DNA of 64,000 nt from Schistocerca nitens (taxonomy: Eukaryota; Arthropoda; Insecta; Orthoptera; Acrididae), in NCBI RefSeq assembly GCF_023898315.1, contig NC_064614.1:75714501-75778500 (forward strand), read 5' to 3'. The position numbers and the translations under genes are program-made. The first letter of the stretch is position 1. Each line of letters begins with the position of its first letter. The notes under the pieces were generated by a model that was not told where the DNA came from, made no database searches, and saw nothing but the letters and a program-made list of their open reading frames with translations. Of this stretch, positions 54,854 through 64,000 are shown one piece after another.

Positions 54854-55283
54854 ATGGCTGACAACAACAACCGGAGCAGTTGCATGTAACACAATTGCAC
54901 TGTGTGCACATGTGAAGGGGAAGCGGGGGAAAAAAAGGGAACGTACGTGGGTGAAGCCGTGGGTTTTACGACGAGACGAGAAATGCATTCAACAAAACTT
55001 GTTACGTGAGCTTGTAGTGGAGGACGACAAGTCGTATATAAATTACTTAAGAATGGATGAGCATACATTTCACGATGTGCTCAGATAAGTGTATTCTCAT
55101 ATCACAAAGCACAATACTCACTTAAGAACCGCTATATCTGCAGAAGACAGGCTCACTGTAACACTCCGATTCCACGCTGCACGAGAGACTTACTCTAGCT
55201 TACAGTACACCACTCGAATACCACAGTGCACATTAACGAAAATAATACCTGAATCGTGTGCAGCAATTTATACAGCACTATAG
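54854..55283 (+). pseudogene. Harbinger transposase, N-terminal part only
   Basis: After an early frame break the frame from 54942 reads RTWVKPWVLRRDEKC, NLLRELVVEDDKSYINYLRM, DEHTFHDVLR, a stop at 55086, then HITKHNTHLRTAISAEDRL, TVTLRFHAARETYSSLQY and IIPESCAAIYTAL. This is the HARBI1-type N-terminal region before the DDE nuclease domain. The nuclease domain is absent, deleted between here and the MADF gene. Confidence 0.8.
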
Positions 55284-55342
55284 CACCAATATCTGATGGT
55301 AAATAAATGTTCAATACACTTTATGTGTATTAGGAACTATTT

Positions 55343-55546
55343 TTATTTTATAAACAAGTCAGTTACATTTTGTCCCCTAAATCGTATCTCACAGCTAATG
55401 ACCTCCGCAATATTTTTAAAGCTCTCCAATCTTCTTAATGTATTTTCGTATTCAGGGTGCCTCAATTTGTATAGCGCCTCATCAGCTTCATACATCTCTA
55501 TTAATTTTGTAGTTGACAGTACAAACCAACTGTAGTTACCTGCCAT
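55343..55546 (-). CDS. MADF-like DNA-binding protein of the Harbinger element (partial)
   Basis: The 67-codon minus-strand frame starts MAGNYSWFVLSTTKLIEMY and continues EALYKLRHPEYENTLRRLE, then IAEVIS. This fits the MADF/Myb-like domain that PIF/Harbinger elements encode as a second protein, which partners the transposase in DNA binding and nuclear import. The usual C-terminal extension is missing; the frame stops after VTDLFIK. A SINE has inserted immediately upstream of the ATG, within the duplicated target ATGTTTATAAA, and so separates the coding part from its promoter side. Confidence 0.6.
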   Translation of the reverse strand: MAGNYSWFVLSTTKLIEMYEADEALYKLRHPEYENTLRRLESFKNIAEVISCEIRFRGQNVTDLFIK

Positions 55547-55555
55547 GTTTATAAA

Positions 55556-55755
55556 AAATGGTTCAAATGGCTCTGAGCACTATGGGACACAACCTCTGAG
55601 GTCATCAGTCCCCTAGAACTTAGAACTACTTAAACCTAACTAACCTAAGGACATCACACACATCCATGCCCGAGGTAGGATTCGAACCTGCGACCGTAGC
55701 GGTCTCGCGGTTCCAGACTGTAGCGCCTAGAACCGCAAAGCCACTCCGGCCGGCC
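55556..55755 (-). repeat. SINE-A copy in the Harbinger element
   Basis: Antisense, full length, flanked by ATGTTTATAAA (55545-55555 and 55756-55766). Inserted at the start codon of the MADF-like frame; the copy of the target next to the frame retains the ATG. Confidence 0.92.
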
Positions 55756-56012
55756 ATGTTTATAAACACACTACAGATGATAGAACGCTGCAGCGATGCT
55801 AGCGCTCCACGTGGCAACATGCCACATTGCAGTGAACAGAAGACAAGCAACTTTTATAGTCAAATCTACAGCGAGGCCCTAGAGTTGATCAAATTTATTT
55901 GACGACAGACGAGATTTGAGAAAGTGCCCAATTACACCATCAAACTTCTTTGACATAAATATTTGACATATCAACTTTGACAAAGAAATTTGATAGTGTA
56001 ACACCGGCCTTA

Positions 56013-56773
56013 GTTTATTTAACGTAGGAGGCAGAAGTGTTTCATTTTGCTGAATATATGTGAGTTTCATACATCGACATGATGAAGGGAATGACGGAAA
56101 TTTCCTGGGACATCCATAGTAGGAGCCGTAAAATTTGGCAACTTTAAAGGCCAAGTTAAATGAAATGGTTGGGCACTTAGCTCAGAACTGATTTTAGAAG
56201 TGAATAGGACGTTGCAGGACAAACAGAACCATATGTACCCTATGTCTTGCCGACTGTCAGAGAATAAGACCGTTCCCGTCTCCTTGATGGATGGCGCTAA
56301 CTTTATGCCCCGAGTTTGACGATGCCAAAAGGAGCCTAAACTCGGCAAAGCTGATGACAGCGTTTCCGCGGTGGAGACCGTCACAGTGAATTAAAGAGGA
56401 GAGGAGCAGGGGCCTCACACCAAAGCTGGGGGGCTGTGCGACACGAGGCAGGGCGAGCGACAGGGAGAGAGGGAGGAAGGAAGGCAGGAAGGAAGAGAGA
56501 GGGAAGAGCGGCGGCGGGTAATGGCGCGTGCGAGCAGCTGTGGCGGCCGCGCCTGCAAAAACTGCGCACCTGACGCTGCCGACACGGCCGGCGGCCGCAA
56601 CGCTTCTCGAAGTCCGGCGGCGTCTAACGCCTGCTAACACCAGCGCATCAGCGCCGCGCTGCTGGAAGACACAGCTGGAATCCCTGTGCAGGACGGAATG
56701 GCGTCGAACTTTACGAGGTTTGGCAGCATCTACAGCCGGCAAACCAAAGCCTAAGCTATAGAGAAAGAGAAAT
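56013..56773. other. CpG-rich block at about 56290-56760
   Basis: A sharp rise in GC and CpG content with a purine-rich (GGGAGGAAGG-like) run at 56460-56510. A 161-codon minus-strand frame runs through it without recognisable domains, as expected for GC-rich DNA. It may be a host regulatory or first-exon region. Confidence 0.35.
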
Positions 56774-56775
56774 TA

Positions 56776-58069
56776 CACTCCTGGAAATGGAAAAAAGAAC
56801 ACATTGACACCGGTGTGTCAGACCCACCATACTTGCTCCGGACACTGCGAGAGGGCTGTACAAGCAATGATCACACGCACGGCACAGCGGACACACCAGG
56901 AACCGCGGTGTTGGCCGTCGAATGGCGCTAGCTGCGCAGCATTTGTGCACCGCCGCCGTCAGTGTCAGCCACTTTGCCGTGCCATACGGAGCTCCATCGC
57001 AGTCTTTAACACTGGTAGCATGCCGCGACAGCGTGGACGTGAACCGTATGTGCAGTTGACAGACTTTGAGCGAGGGCGTATAGTGGGCATGCGGGAGGCC
57101 GGGTGGACGTACCGCCGAATTGCTCAACACGTGGGGCGTGAGGTCTCCACGGTACATCGATGTTGTCGCCAGTGGTCGGCGGAAGGTGCACGTGCCCGTC
57201 GACCTGGGACCGGACCGCAGCGACGCACGGATGCACGCCAAGACCGTAGGATCCTACGCAGTGCCGTAGGGGACCGCACCGCCACTTCCCAGCAAATTAG
57301 GGACACTGTTGCTCCTGGGGTATCGGCGAGGACCATTCGCAACCGTCTCCATGAAGCTGGGTTACGGTCCCGCACACCGTTAGGCCGTCTTCCGCTCACG
57401 CCCCAACATCGTGCAGCCCGCCTCCAGTGGTGTCGCGACAGGCGTGAATGGAGGGACGAATGGAGACGGCATCATGGTGTGGGGAGCGATCTCCTACACT
57501 GGCCGTACACCACTGGTGATCGTCGAGGGGACACTGAATAGTGCACGGTACATCCAAACCGTCATCGAACCCATCGTTCTACCATTCCTAGACCGCCAAG
57601 GGAACTTGCTGTTCCAACAGGACAATGCACGTCCGCATGTATCCCGTTCCACCCAACGTGCTCTAGAAGGTGTAAGTCAACTACCCTGGCCAGCAAGATC
57701 TCCGGATCTGTCCCCCATTGAGCATGTTTGGGACTGGATGAAGCGTCGTCTCACGCGGTCTGCACGTCCAGCACGAACGCTGGTCCAACTGAGGCGCCAG
57801 GTGGAAATGGCATGGCAAGCCGTTCCACAGGACTACATCCAGCATCTCTACGATCGTCTCCATGGGAGAATAGCAGCCTGCATTGCTGCGAAAGGTGGAT
57901 ATACACTGTACTAGTGCCGACATTGTGCATGCTCTGTTGCCTGTGTCTATGTGCCTGTGGTTCTGTCAGTGTGATCATGTGATGTATCTGACCCCAGGAA
58001 TGTGTCAATAAAGTTTCCCCTTCCTAGGACAAAGAATTCACGGTGTTCTTATTTCAATTTCCAGGAGTG
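56776..58069 (+). mobile_element. Tc1-like transposon, 32-spacing family, copy c (deleted)
   Basis: Same ends as the intact copy, here in forward orientation, with TA on both sides (56774-56775 and 58070-58071). It is 1294 bp, about 128 bp shorter than the intact copy because of one internal deletion. Elsewhere nearly identical by eye. Confidence 0.92.
57020..57914 (+). pseudogene. Tc1-like transposase lacking the first catalytic block
   Basis: From ATG at 57020 (MPRQRGREPYVQ) the frame is open to EWRDEWRR at about 57469. There the deletion joins it, out of frame, to the GIMVWGAISYTGRT segment. The missing part contains the FSDESRF block with the first catalytic D. The second D (QQDNARPHV) and the E (DLSPIEHVW, again 32 residues apart) remain. 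It cannot encode an active enzyme. Confidence 0.88.
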
Positions 58070-58071
58070 TA

Positions 58072-60005
58072 TAATGAATGAAAAGCACTAGTTCGCTTTT
58101 GATCTACAGTGTTACTTTTACTGTGTTAACCCGCTGTCGGCTTACAGGCCATCTTCAGACATTTTGAGTATTGCTACCAAAGAAGTTACAAACTTTGTAA
58201 ACAACATTGGAACAGGAATTAGACTCCTATATTGAAGCAGACACATACAGTACCTAACATCTTTGACAGTGTGATGGTAATGCAACCTAAAATTAAAAAA
58301 TTTGAACACTAAGTAAATAAAAATAAAAACGGAGTAGACAGGAAAAAGCTTTAGCACCAAGTAGGAACAGCATACCTGTGTAACAGCTTCTATTAATAAA
58401 CAAAACTAATAAAAAAAATAAAATTAGTTCTTGACACGCCTAAATCACGAGGTATAAAACGAGGAGAGTGATTCACAAACCAAGTAAAAGAAGAAAGAAC
58501 TATCAATGTAAGTACAGAATATATAAGGAACTTAAGCTGTATCAATAAGACAAATAAATGCCGGAAAATGGAGAAGTGTGAGGGAACATACTGTAACTGC
58601 AATCTTTGAGAGTGTGGTGGTACTGCATTTTAAAAGGTATACAGGCTGAACAATACGCAAGTACAAAATGAGCAAACAGGAAAAACATTGTTATACTCAA
58701 AACTGTGATTATGTAACAGTTTGCGTTAAATCAATGAACCAAGTAGAAAAACAAAGCAAAAAAAATATTTGATTGAATATTTAGTTCTTTTGTTGACATA
58801 CCAATTCTAGCAACCAGTTTCTCTTCACTTTAAACAGACGTTTCGTAAGTTAATTATCTCACGCGTCGGCGTCCGCAGAAATGTATGCAAAACCACATGA
58901 CAAAATCCTGGAGGTGTGGCCTAAGAACAAAGTTTTATTACAAATACTCAAAAGAGATTGTATATCGAAGGGTTCCTATGTGCCTCGTCAACAGTTGTTT
59001 GAAGGCAGATTACGATATCAACAGGGAATATATTTTAGTGCTGTATGGGAAGTTCATACCTTTCGTGTTATTATTAATATTCTTTTTAGTTTAATTATTG
59101 CTGACTCATGTGATCAAATCCAGTGTATCGTGCGACTTGGGAACGAGAATTTTCACTCATTTGCAAAAAACGTCAGACTGACACTGAAATTCAAGAATAC
59201 AACACAGAAAAAATTCTGAAAAATTTATGAAGTTTTTCTGAAAATGAATAAAAATAATCATGAAAACTAGAGAAACAAGAAATGTACTTTAGAATTTAAC
59301 TGCCAGCTCCTGAGCACGTCAGAGATGGATCTAGAAATCTCGTATTCATTATACTATATGGAAAACTTCATTTGCTGACAAAACTTCGCATCTGTTCACG
59401 TTAATGGCTATATTACATTATTTCCACTTATTCAGTTTTTAAATACAGAGTGGGCTCAATTAAAATTGAACAGATGGTTTTCAACGCTACATAGTTGAGT
59501 TGGTGATGTAAAAAGTAAATCTGTTCCACCGTTTGACTAGATGAATGATGGAAACATTCTGAAAACTTGACTCATATTGGCCAGTACAACCGATTCGTTA
59601 TCAGTCTATTAAGAAATTAAAACAAGTCTCTTATTCACGGTTTGACAACCTATTGTGCATTAATGTCAACTCGGATTTGGTATTCGTAACTATGTCACAG
59701 CCTGTTGCGCTGTTTGGCATCCTGTAGAGAATTCATGAAAAGAGCTTCTGTACGACTGTGAAATTTCGCAACTTATTTCGCTCTCTTCTAGTGCAGAAAA
59801 AGGTATTAACAATTTCCGCCTGAGGTATTTGTGTCCTTAGATGAACAATGCATCAAACGTATAGCGTCTTTGACAAATTTAAAACGTTCTTCAAACTTAA
59901 TTATTCTTTAGAAACTGACCATGAACGAGAAATTTGGGAGTTGTTATAGGGTAGAGAGTAGAGGGATTTGTTTTTAATCTTGTATGAAATACGCAGTGGG
60001 ATGCA
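58072..60005. other. Unassigned DNA
   Basis: A single copy of the TTCGG/TGTCGG...CATCTTCAG motif lies at 58131-58160. A 112-codon frame at 58881-59219 has no motif I recognise. Otherwise nothing. Confidence 0.4.
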
Positions 60006-60870
60006 GTGGGGAGCTATGGTGGGGAGAATGTTGGGAGAACAGAAGAAGCTCTCTCCTGGAACTGCAGAGTATGTAGTTGGAACCTTTTGATTGGGGAACA
60101 GGAAAGGAAAATCTGTGCCCTTCAGGCACAGTTGGAGGAAGCAAGGAAGGAACTAATAAGGATCAAGGGAGATAGGGGGGAAAAATATGGCTGGGAACTG
60201 GCAGCTGGTAGGAGGATAGGAAGAAAGAAAAGGTGATATGACAGCTTTATCATCAACACCAAAAACAGGTATCTACCATTGCCAGAATTAAGTGAAGAAG
60301 AGCCTCAGGTAGAACGAGGAGCAGAAAATGTGTAGCACACTATAACTGACGCCAAGAAGCCTGGGACTGCACAAAGTGTTAGGAAGAAGAAAGTGATGCT
60401 GTTAGGTAGTAGCCATGGGCGAGATGTAGGTCCTCAGTTAGAGGAAAGTTTAGGAGCAACGCACCAGGCCACCAGTATCTTCAAGCCAAGTGCTGGGCTG
60501 ATTCATGTGATAGAGGAGTTAGGGTCTTTATAAAAGGACGTTACAAAAGAGGACCATTAAGTGATAATGGGTGGGGCGGGAAACAATTGGATAGGGATGG
60601 GACATATGTCATAGATGGTTTCCTGGACAAGACAGCTTCCCTGATTCATTGCACCAACGTACACTTTGTTGAGCTGTTCCGGCGTCATGATCGACCACAC
60701 TTTGATGGAGCTGTGAGGCGGATCAATGTGGAGTTAGGGATAGCTCTGAGAGTAGTCAACTATGCACATGTTTGTCTGGTGCCCAACAGGACTATCAACA
60801 GATGGAGTTCCACAAGACATGGCCTATACCTATTGTCATATGTAGGAAAAGTAAGTCTTTTTCAGGATAA
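60006..60870 (+). pseudogene. CR1-type ORF1 remnant with SGNH-esterase-like domain
   Basis: The first frame has LIGEQERKICALQAQLEEAR, a heptad-like coiled coil, after a CxxC pair (WNCRVCSW). From about 60390 another frame reads VMLLGSSHGRDVGPQLEESL, where GSSHGR is the nucleophile-block position of SGNH esterases. After one in-frame stop at about 60530 and another at 60558 comes VIMGGAGNNW, the GxN block. ELFRRHDRPHFDG and STRHGLYL then provide the candidate D/H block. An esterase-type ORF1 is known from CR1-group elements. Too broken to be functional. Confidence 0.6.
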
Positions 60871-60879
60871 ATCTAGACA

Positions 60880-62423
60880 ACAGGTTCCCCTACCTAAAGA
60901 ATATCCCCAGCAATTGAAAAAATACTGAAACAATCACTCACAGTCCGTCAGTAGGATTAGATGAAATACCAATGCGTGTACTGAAACAATGCATAGCTAT
61001 TATACACGGCCCCTTAACAAATATAATAAATGAATCCTTCACATCAGGGACTTTTCCAGAACAGTTAAAACAGGCAAGAGTTTTACCTTTGCTTAAAAAA
61101 GGTAATGTTGAAGATATAGAAAATTACCGACCAATTTCCCTGCTGTCACCATTCTAAAAAATAATAGAAGCAATTACGAGAGACAGATGTTTTAAGCGAA
61201 TCAGAGTTTGGTTTCCAAAGCGACAAAAATACAGAGCTATAGCAGAATTCACAAAGGTTGTACTTGATGCTCTTGACAAAGATGAGTGTGTCACAGGCAC
61301 ATTTTAGGATCTTTCTAAGACCTTTGATACAGTTGCCCACAAGGCTCTATTAAATAAATTAGAATCATTAGCAATAAGAGGGGTTGCTAATGACTGGTTT
61401 CGATCATACCTATCAATTAGGGTACAAAGAGTAGAGATAACACATACTTCAAATAGATCCAAACATTTAGTAAAAGACTTATCAAAATCAAAATACATTA
61501 ATATAGGGGTATTGCAAGGTAGCGTATTAGGACCAATACTATTCCTGATATACACCAATGACTTTCCCAGTAGTGTTACTCATGGTGAAAAAGTTCTCTT
61601 CGCTGATGACAGCAATATTTTAGTCACTGAGAAAACCAGAGAACTTGCAGATAAAGCAAATAAAGCTCTCAAGGAAGTTTACAACTTGTCAATAAGCAAT
61701 AAAGTGACATTGAATATAAAGAAAACTTATGGCATGAATTTCAGTTTGAAGAGGGAAAATAACAATGTTAAATTAAATGTAGATGGCACCTCTACAGACT
61801 GTGTAACAAATGCAAAATTTCTAGGAATGAATATTGATTCCCAGATGAAGTGATGTGAACACACAAAGGTACTTGCAAACAGAATATCATCAGCATGTTA
61901 TGCCCTTAGAATCCTATAATCAGTGTGTAACATGCAGTGTCTTTTAGTTACATACTATTCATATGTACACTCAATTCTCAGGTATGGCATTCTTTTTTGA
62001 GGAACAAATGCACTAAATATGAACACAATTTTCAAACTACAGAAAAGAGCCATAAGAATCATAATCAAAAGTGGTAGTCGAGCTCATTGTAAAGATCTGT
62101 TCAAAACAATGGGGATTTTAACCGCTCCATGTGAATAGATTTACCAGTTAGCTGTACACATCAAAAACATCATTGGTAATTACTGCACAAACAATTCAGT
62201 CCATGAAAATTGAACAAGAGCAAGACGCAAGTTACATATTCCAAGAAAAAATAAATATGAAACTCAAAACAGCATTTTCTACCAAGGAATAAAACTGCAC
62301 AATAAATTAGCAAAAGAGATAAAAGAAACTGCAAAAACACACTTATTTAAAAAGACAGCTATAAAGTACCTGTTCTGCAATGCATTTTATACAGTGAAGG
62401 ATTACTTAGATAAAACAGAGTAG
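60880..62423 (+). pseudogene. CR1-like reverse transcriptase remnant
   Basis: Blocks are INESFTSGTFPEQLKQARVL, KGNVEDIENYRPISLL, FDLSKTFDTVAHK-like motif A (with a stop just before, near 61305), GVLQGSVLGPILFLIYTNDF, VLFADDSNILV (motif C intact, near 61600), KTYGMNFS and NAKFLGMNIDSQMK. Then come further C-terminal blocks KLQKRAIRIII and NKLAKEIKETAKTHLF, ending at TAG 62421-62423. About five stops or frameshifts are visible. Confidence 0.75.
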
Positions 62424-62667
62424 GGGTTTGGTACAAAAATATGATATAAAAAAATAATAATAATGATTTAAACGTCCAAAATTCCAAATAGTACCTTCAC
62501 ACTAAGATTTTTCCTTCTTTTTACACTTTTCTAGAAAAACTTACCCCAAAGCTCTGCATCGCACAATATTAACACCTCTTCCTCTTTCTGAGCTCACCAT
62601 CTCACTCTTCATACGGTGAGTGAATACTAATTCAGTTTTTCAGTATAGCAAATGGGAAGTTGTGGTA

Positions 62668-62670
<3 letters not shown>

Positions 62671-62711
<41 letters not shown>
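62671..62711 (+). repeat. (TG)n microsatellite
   Basis: About 20 uninterrupted TG units in the 3' UTR of the CR1-like element. Confidence 0.97.
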
Positions 62712-62713
<2 letters not shown>

Positions 62714-62856
62714 TGAGTGAAGTGTTATGAAACAATGTGTGTATAATGTGTGCAGTGACTGATAGTGAGATATGAGTGAACAGTGTGACATTACATTATT
62801 TAAAAAGTAATTTGTAGAAAAAATATTGTATACCAGGAGTAAATCTAATGATTGTC

Positions 62857-63308
62857 ACCGAGCGAGGAGGTGCAGTGGTCAGCACACTGGACTCATTTTT
62901 GAGAGGACGACGGTTCAATTCGGCGTCTGGTCATCCTGATTTAGGTTTTCCGTGATTTACCTAAATCGCCTCAGGCGAATGCCGCGATGCTTCCTTTGAA
63001 AGGGTACAGCCGACTTTCTTCCCCATCCTTCCCTATTTGATGAGACTGATGACCTCGCAGTTTGTTCTCCTCCCCCCATATTAAATGGTTCAAATGGCTC
63101 TGAGCACTATGGGACTCAACTGCTGAGGTCATTAGTCCCCTAGAACTTAGAACTAGTTAAACCTAACTAACCTAAGGACATCACAAACATCCATGCCCGA
63201 GGCAGGATTCGAACCTGCGACCGTAGTGGTCTCGCGGTTCCAGACTGCAGCGCCTTTAACCGCACGGCCACTTCGGCCGCCCCCCCCCCCATATTAACCC
63301 AACCTAAC
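62857..63308 (+). repeat. SINE-C copy (third tRNA-headed family), split by a SINE-A
   Basis: The head CACCGAGCGAGGAGGTGCAG has the B box GGTTCAATTCG. The body contains TGATTTAGGTTTTCCGTGAT, CCTTTGAAAGGGTACAGCCG and GATGAGACTGATGACCTCGC, with a C-rich/AACCCAACC tail. Flanked by a perfect 13-bp duplication TCTAATGATTGTC (62844-62856 and 63309-63321). The tail is split by SINE-A. Confidence 0.9.
63085..63284 (-). repeat. SINE-A copy nested in SINE-C
   Basis: Antisense, full length, flanked by CCCCCCATATTAA (63072-63084 and 63285-63297). Its right edge is blurred by a C run. Shares head variants with the copy at 29745-29948. Confidence 0.92.
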
Positions 63309-63478
63309 TCTAATGATTGTCTCTAACTAGCTGTACATGTATGTGTATACGAATCAGCATATTTTAAATTGGTCTAAACTTGTAAATACTTTGGCATGTC
63401 CTATATCCTTCCAAAAGGAGATCTAAAGATGAATGAATAAAGCTACTACTACTACCGGTACCACTACTACAACTATTA

Positions 63479-63965
63479 GTTGTGTCTTCATCTACATAAT
63501 TTGCAATAATCTCTGCTGTGCAAATCACTGTTGTGAATAATCTGTCCAGAACTGGAAATGTGTGTCAGACAAACACTTCTTAGCATTACTTATATTGTAC
63601 TACTGAGGGAATCCTGTATCTCTGGCTTCAGGTTACACACAAAAGGGAAGTGGATCTTTCTTTTCCCGCACCTTGATAAGCGTCATACTTGAATGTGAGA
63701 GACAAAAGTTTGGGTGCCATATATAGGCACTGATCTGCAAAATCTCACACCTGCCGTGACTTCAGAACAGCGCGAGAAACCTCCTGGACCACGGAAACGG
63801 CTTAATTTCCTGTGAAGTGCTTGACCACTCTAACAAACCTCAGTTACGGAACGCATCTTAAGGGTACATTGTCTCCTCCCGTCGTTCAGGGCAACGCCAA
63901 ATCTGCTATTCATCAGAATCATCAGCAAGTGTACGTAGATATGTGCGAGAAATTAGTTGCCTTTG
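63479..63965. other. Unassigned DNA
   Basis: Nothing recognised. Confidence 0.45.
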
Positions 63966-64000
63966 TTGTTGTTGTTGTTGTGGTCTTCAGTCCAAAGACT
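63966..64000 (-). mobile_element. RTE-type retrotransposon 3' end, cut by the window edge
   Basis: TTGTTGTTGTTGTTGTGG followed by TCTTCAGTCCAAAGACT matches the 3' terminus of the antisense copy at 7802 (GTTGTTG...GTGGTCTTCAGTCCTGAGACT). The rest lies beyond the window. Confidence 0.85.

Larger units (their letters stand above)
54711..56009. mobile_element. PIF/Harbinger transposon, internally deleted
   Basis: Terminal inverted repeats GGCCGGTATTACACTATCAA (54711) and TTGATAGTGTAACACCGGCC (to 56009) extend inward through TTTCTTTGTCAAAG. They are flanked by the 3-bp duplication TTA (54708-54710 and 56010-56012), as expected for PIF/Harbinger. Two converging reading frames are present: a transposase N-terminal part on plus and an MADF-like protein on minus. 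This is the two-gene layout of the superfamily. The catalytic half of the transposase is missing, and a SINE sits next to the MADF start. Confidence 0.88.
60006..63478 (+). mobile_element. CR1-like non-LTR retrotransposon with ORF1 and RT remnants
   Basis: In order: an ORF1 remnant with a coiled-coil-like segment and an SGNH-esterase-like segment (60006-60880), then directly an RT remnant (60880-62423), a 3' UTR with a (TG)n run, and an end near 63420-63478 with ATGAATGAATAAAGC and a CTACTACTAC repeat. The endonuclease and early RT are missing, so ORF1 and RT have been joined by a large internal deletion. A SINE cluster is nested in the 3' UTR (62857-63308). Confidence 0.72.

Noticed and set aside
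56257-56742. 161-codon minus-strand frame as a host protein
   Set aside because: Its composition follows the CpG-rich block and a purine-rich run; no domain or splice structure was recognised.
60587-60928. 113-codon frame as an independent host gene
   Set aside because: It continues the SGNH-like ORF1 remnant of the CR1-type element in another frame.

Overview
The window reads as repeat-dense intergenic or intronic DNA from an insect. It is most likely an acridid grasshopper or locust (Schistocerca-like). That is an inference from the repeat families I recognise: a class-II-tRNA-headed SINE present in 13 copies, RTE- and Jockey/CR1-type non-LTR retrotransposons, and many Tc1/mariner elements. 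I recognise no host protein-coding gene, rRNA gene or CRISPR. Nearly every recognisable coding stretch is a transposon remnant. Two are intact by eye: a Tc1-like transposase at 48514-49536 (-) and a short MADF-like frame at 55343-55546 (-) inside a Harbinger element.

Layout. 1-1.75 kb: a Tc1 element carrying a SINE that itself carries a palindromic tRNA-like element. 3.4-3.9 kb: an RTE tail. 5.6-7.5 kb: mariner fragments and an antisense non-LTR copy with a mariner patch. 7.8-9.8 kb: a nearly intact antisense RTE reverse transcriptase. 10.2-13.6 kb: a Jockey-type copy, then a mariner, both with nested insertions. 13.9-17.1 kb: a MITE, a CpG-rich block, and a 2-kb foldback element with an RTE tail and a SINE inside. 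18.6-21.2 kb: a DD36E Tc1 next to an RTE copy. 23.6-24.8 kb: a palindromic MITE, an RTE tail and a Tc1 fragment. 26.3-29.9 kb: a tRNA-like fragment, a 5S-rRNA-type SINE, and a Tc1 nested in another Tc1. 30.4-37.3 kb: scattered remnants. 41.0-41.3 kb: a small foldback. 43.2-45.0 kb: a SINE and a DD41D mariner. 46.4-47.6 kb: an RTE with an internal 129-bp duplication. 48.4-50.7 kb: an intact Tc1 followed 15 bp later by a DD36E Tc1. 51.8-54.4 kb: a SINE and an RTE tail. 54.7-56.0 kb: a PIF/Harbinger element. 56.8-58.1 kb: a third copy of the intact Tc1 family. 60.0-63.5 kb: a CR1-like element with nested SINEs. The last 35 bp begin another antisense RTE copy.

How the parts relate. Autonomous-type elements (Tc1, mariner, Harbinger, RTE, CR1) coexist with parasites that need them (SINEs, MITEs, foldbacks). 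The insertion order can be read from target-site duplications. The points I find most unusual are: a Tc1 lineage with 32 rather than 34 residues between the second D and the catalytic E, with one open copy; a hairpin-like element with two tRNA-like heads; a TTTCG...CTTCAG core shared by several otherwise different palindromic elements; a mariner segment patched in frame into a reverse transcriptase; and a 5S-derived SINE abutting a tRNA-like fragment. All boundaries were read by eye; family names rest on motif recognition, not on searches.
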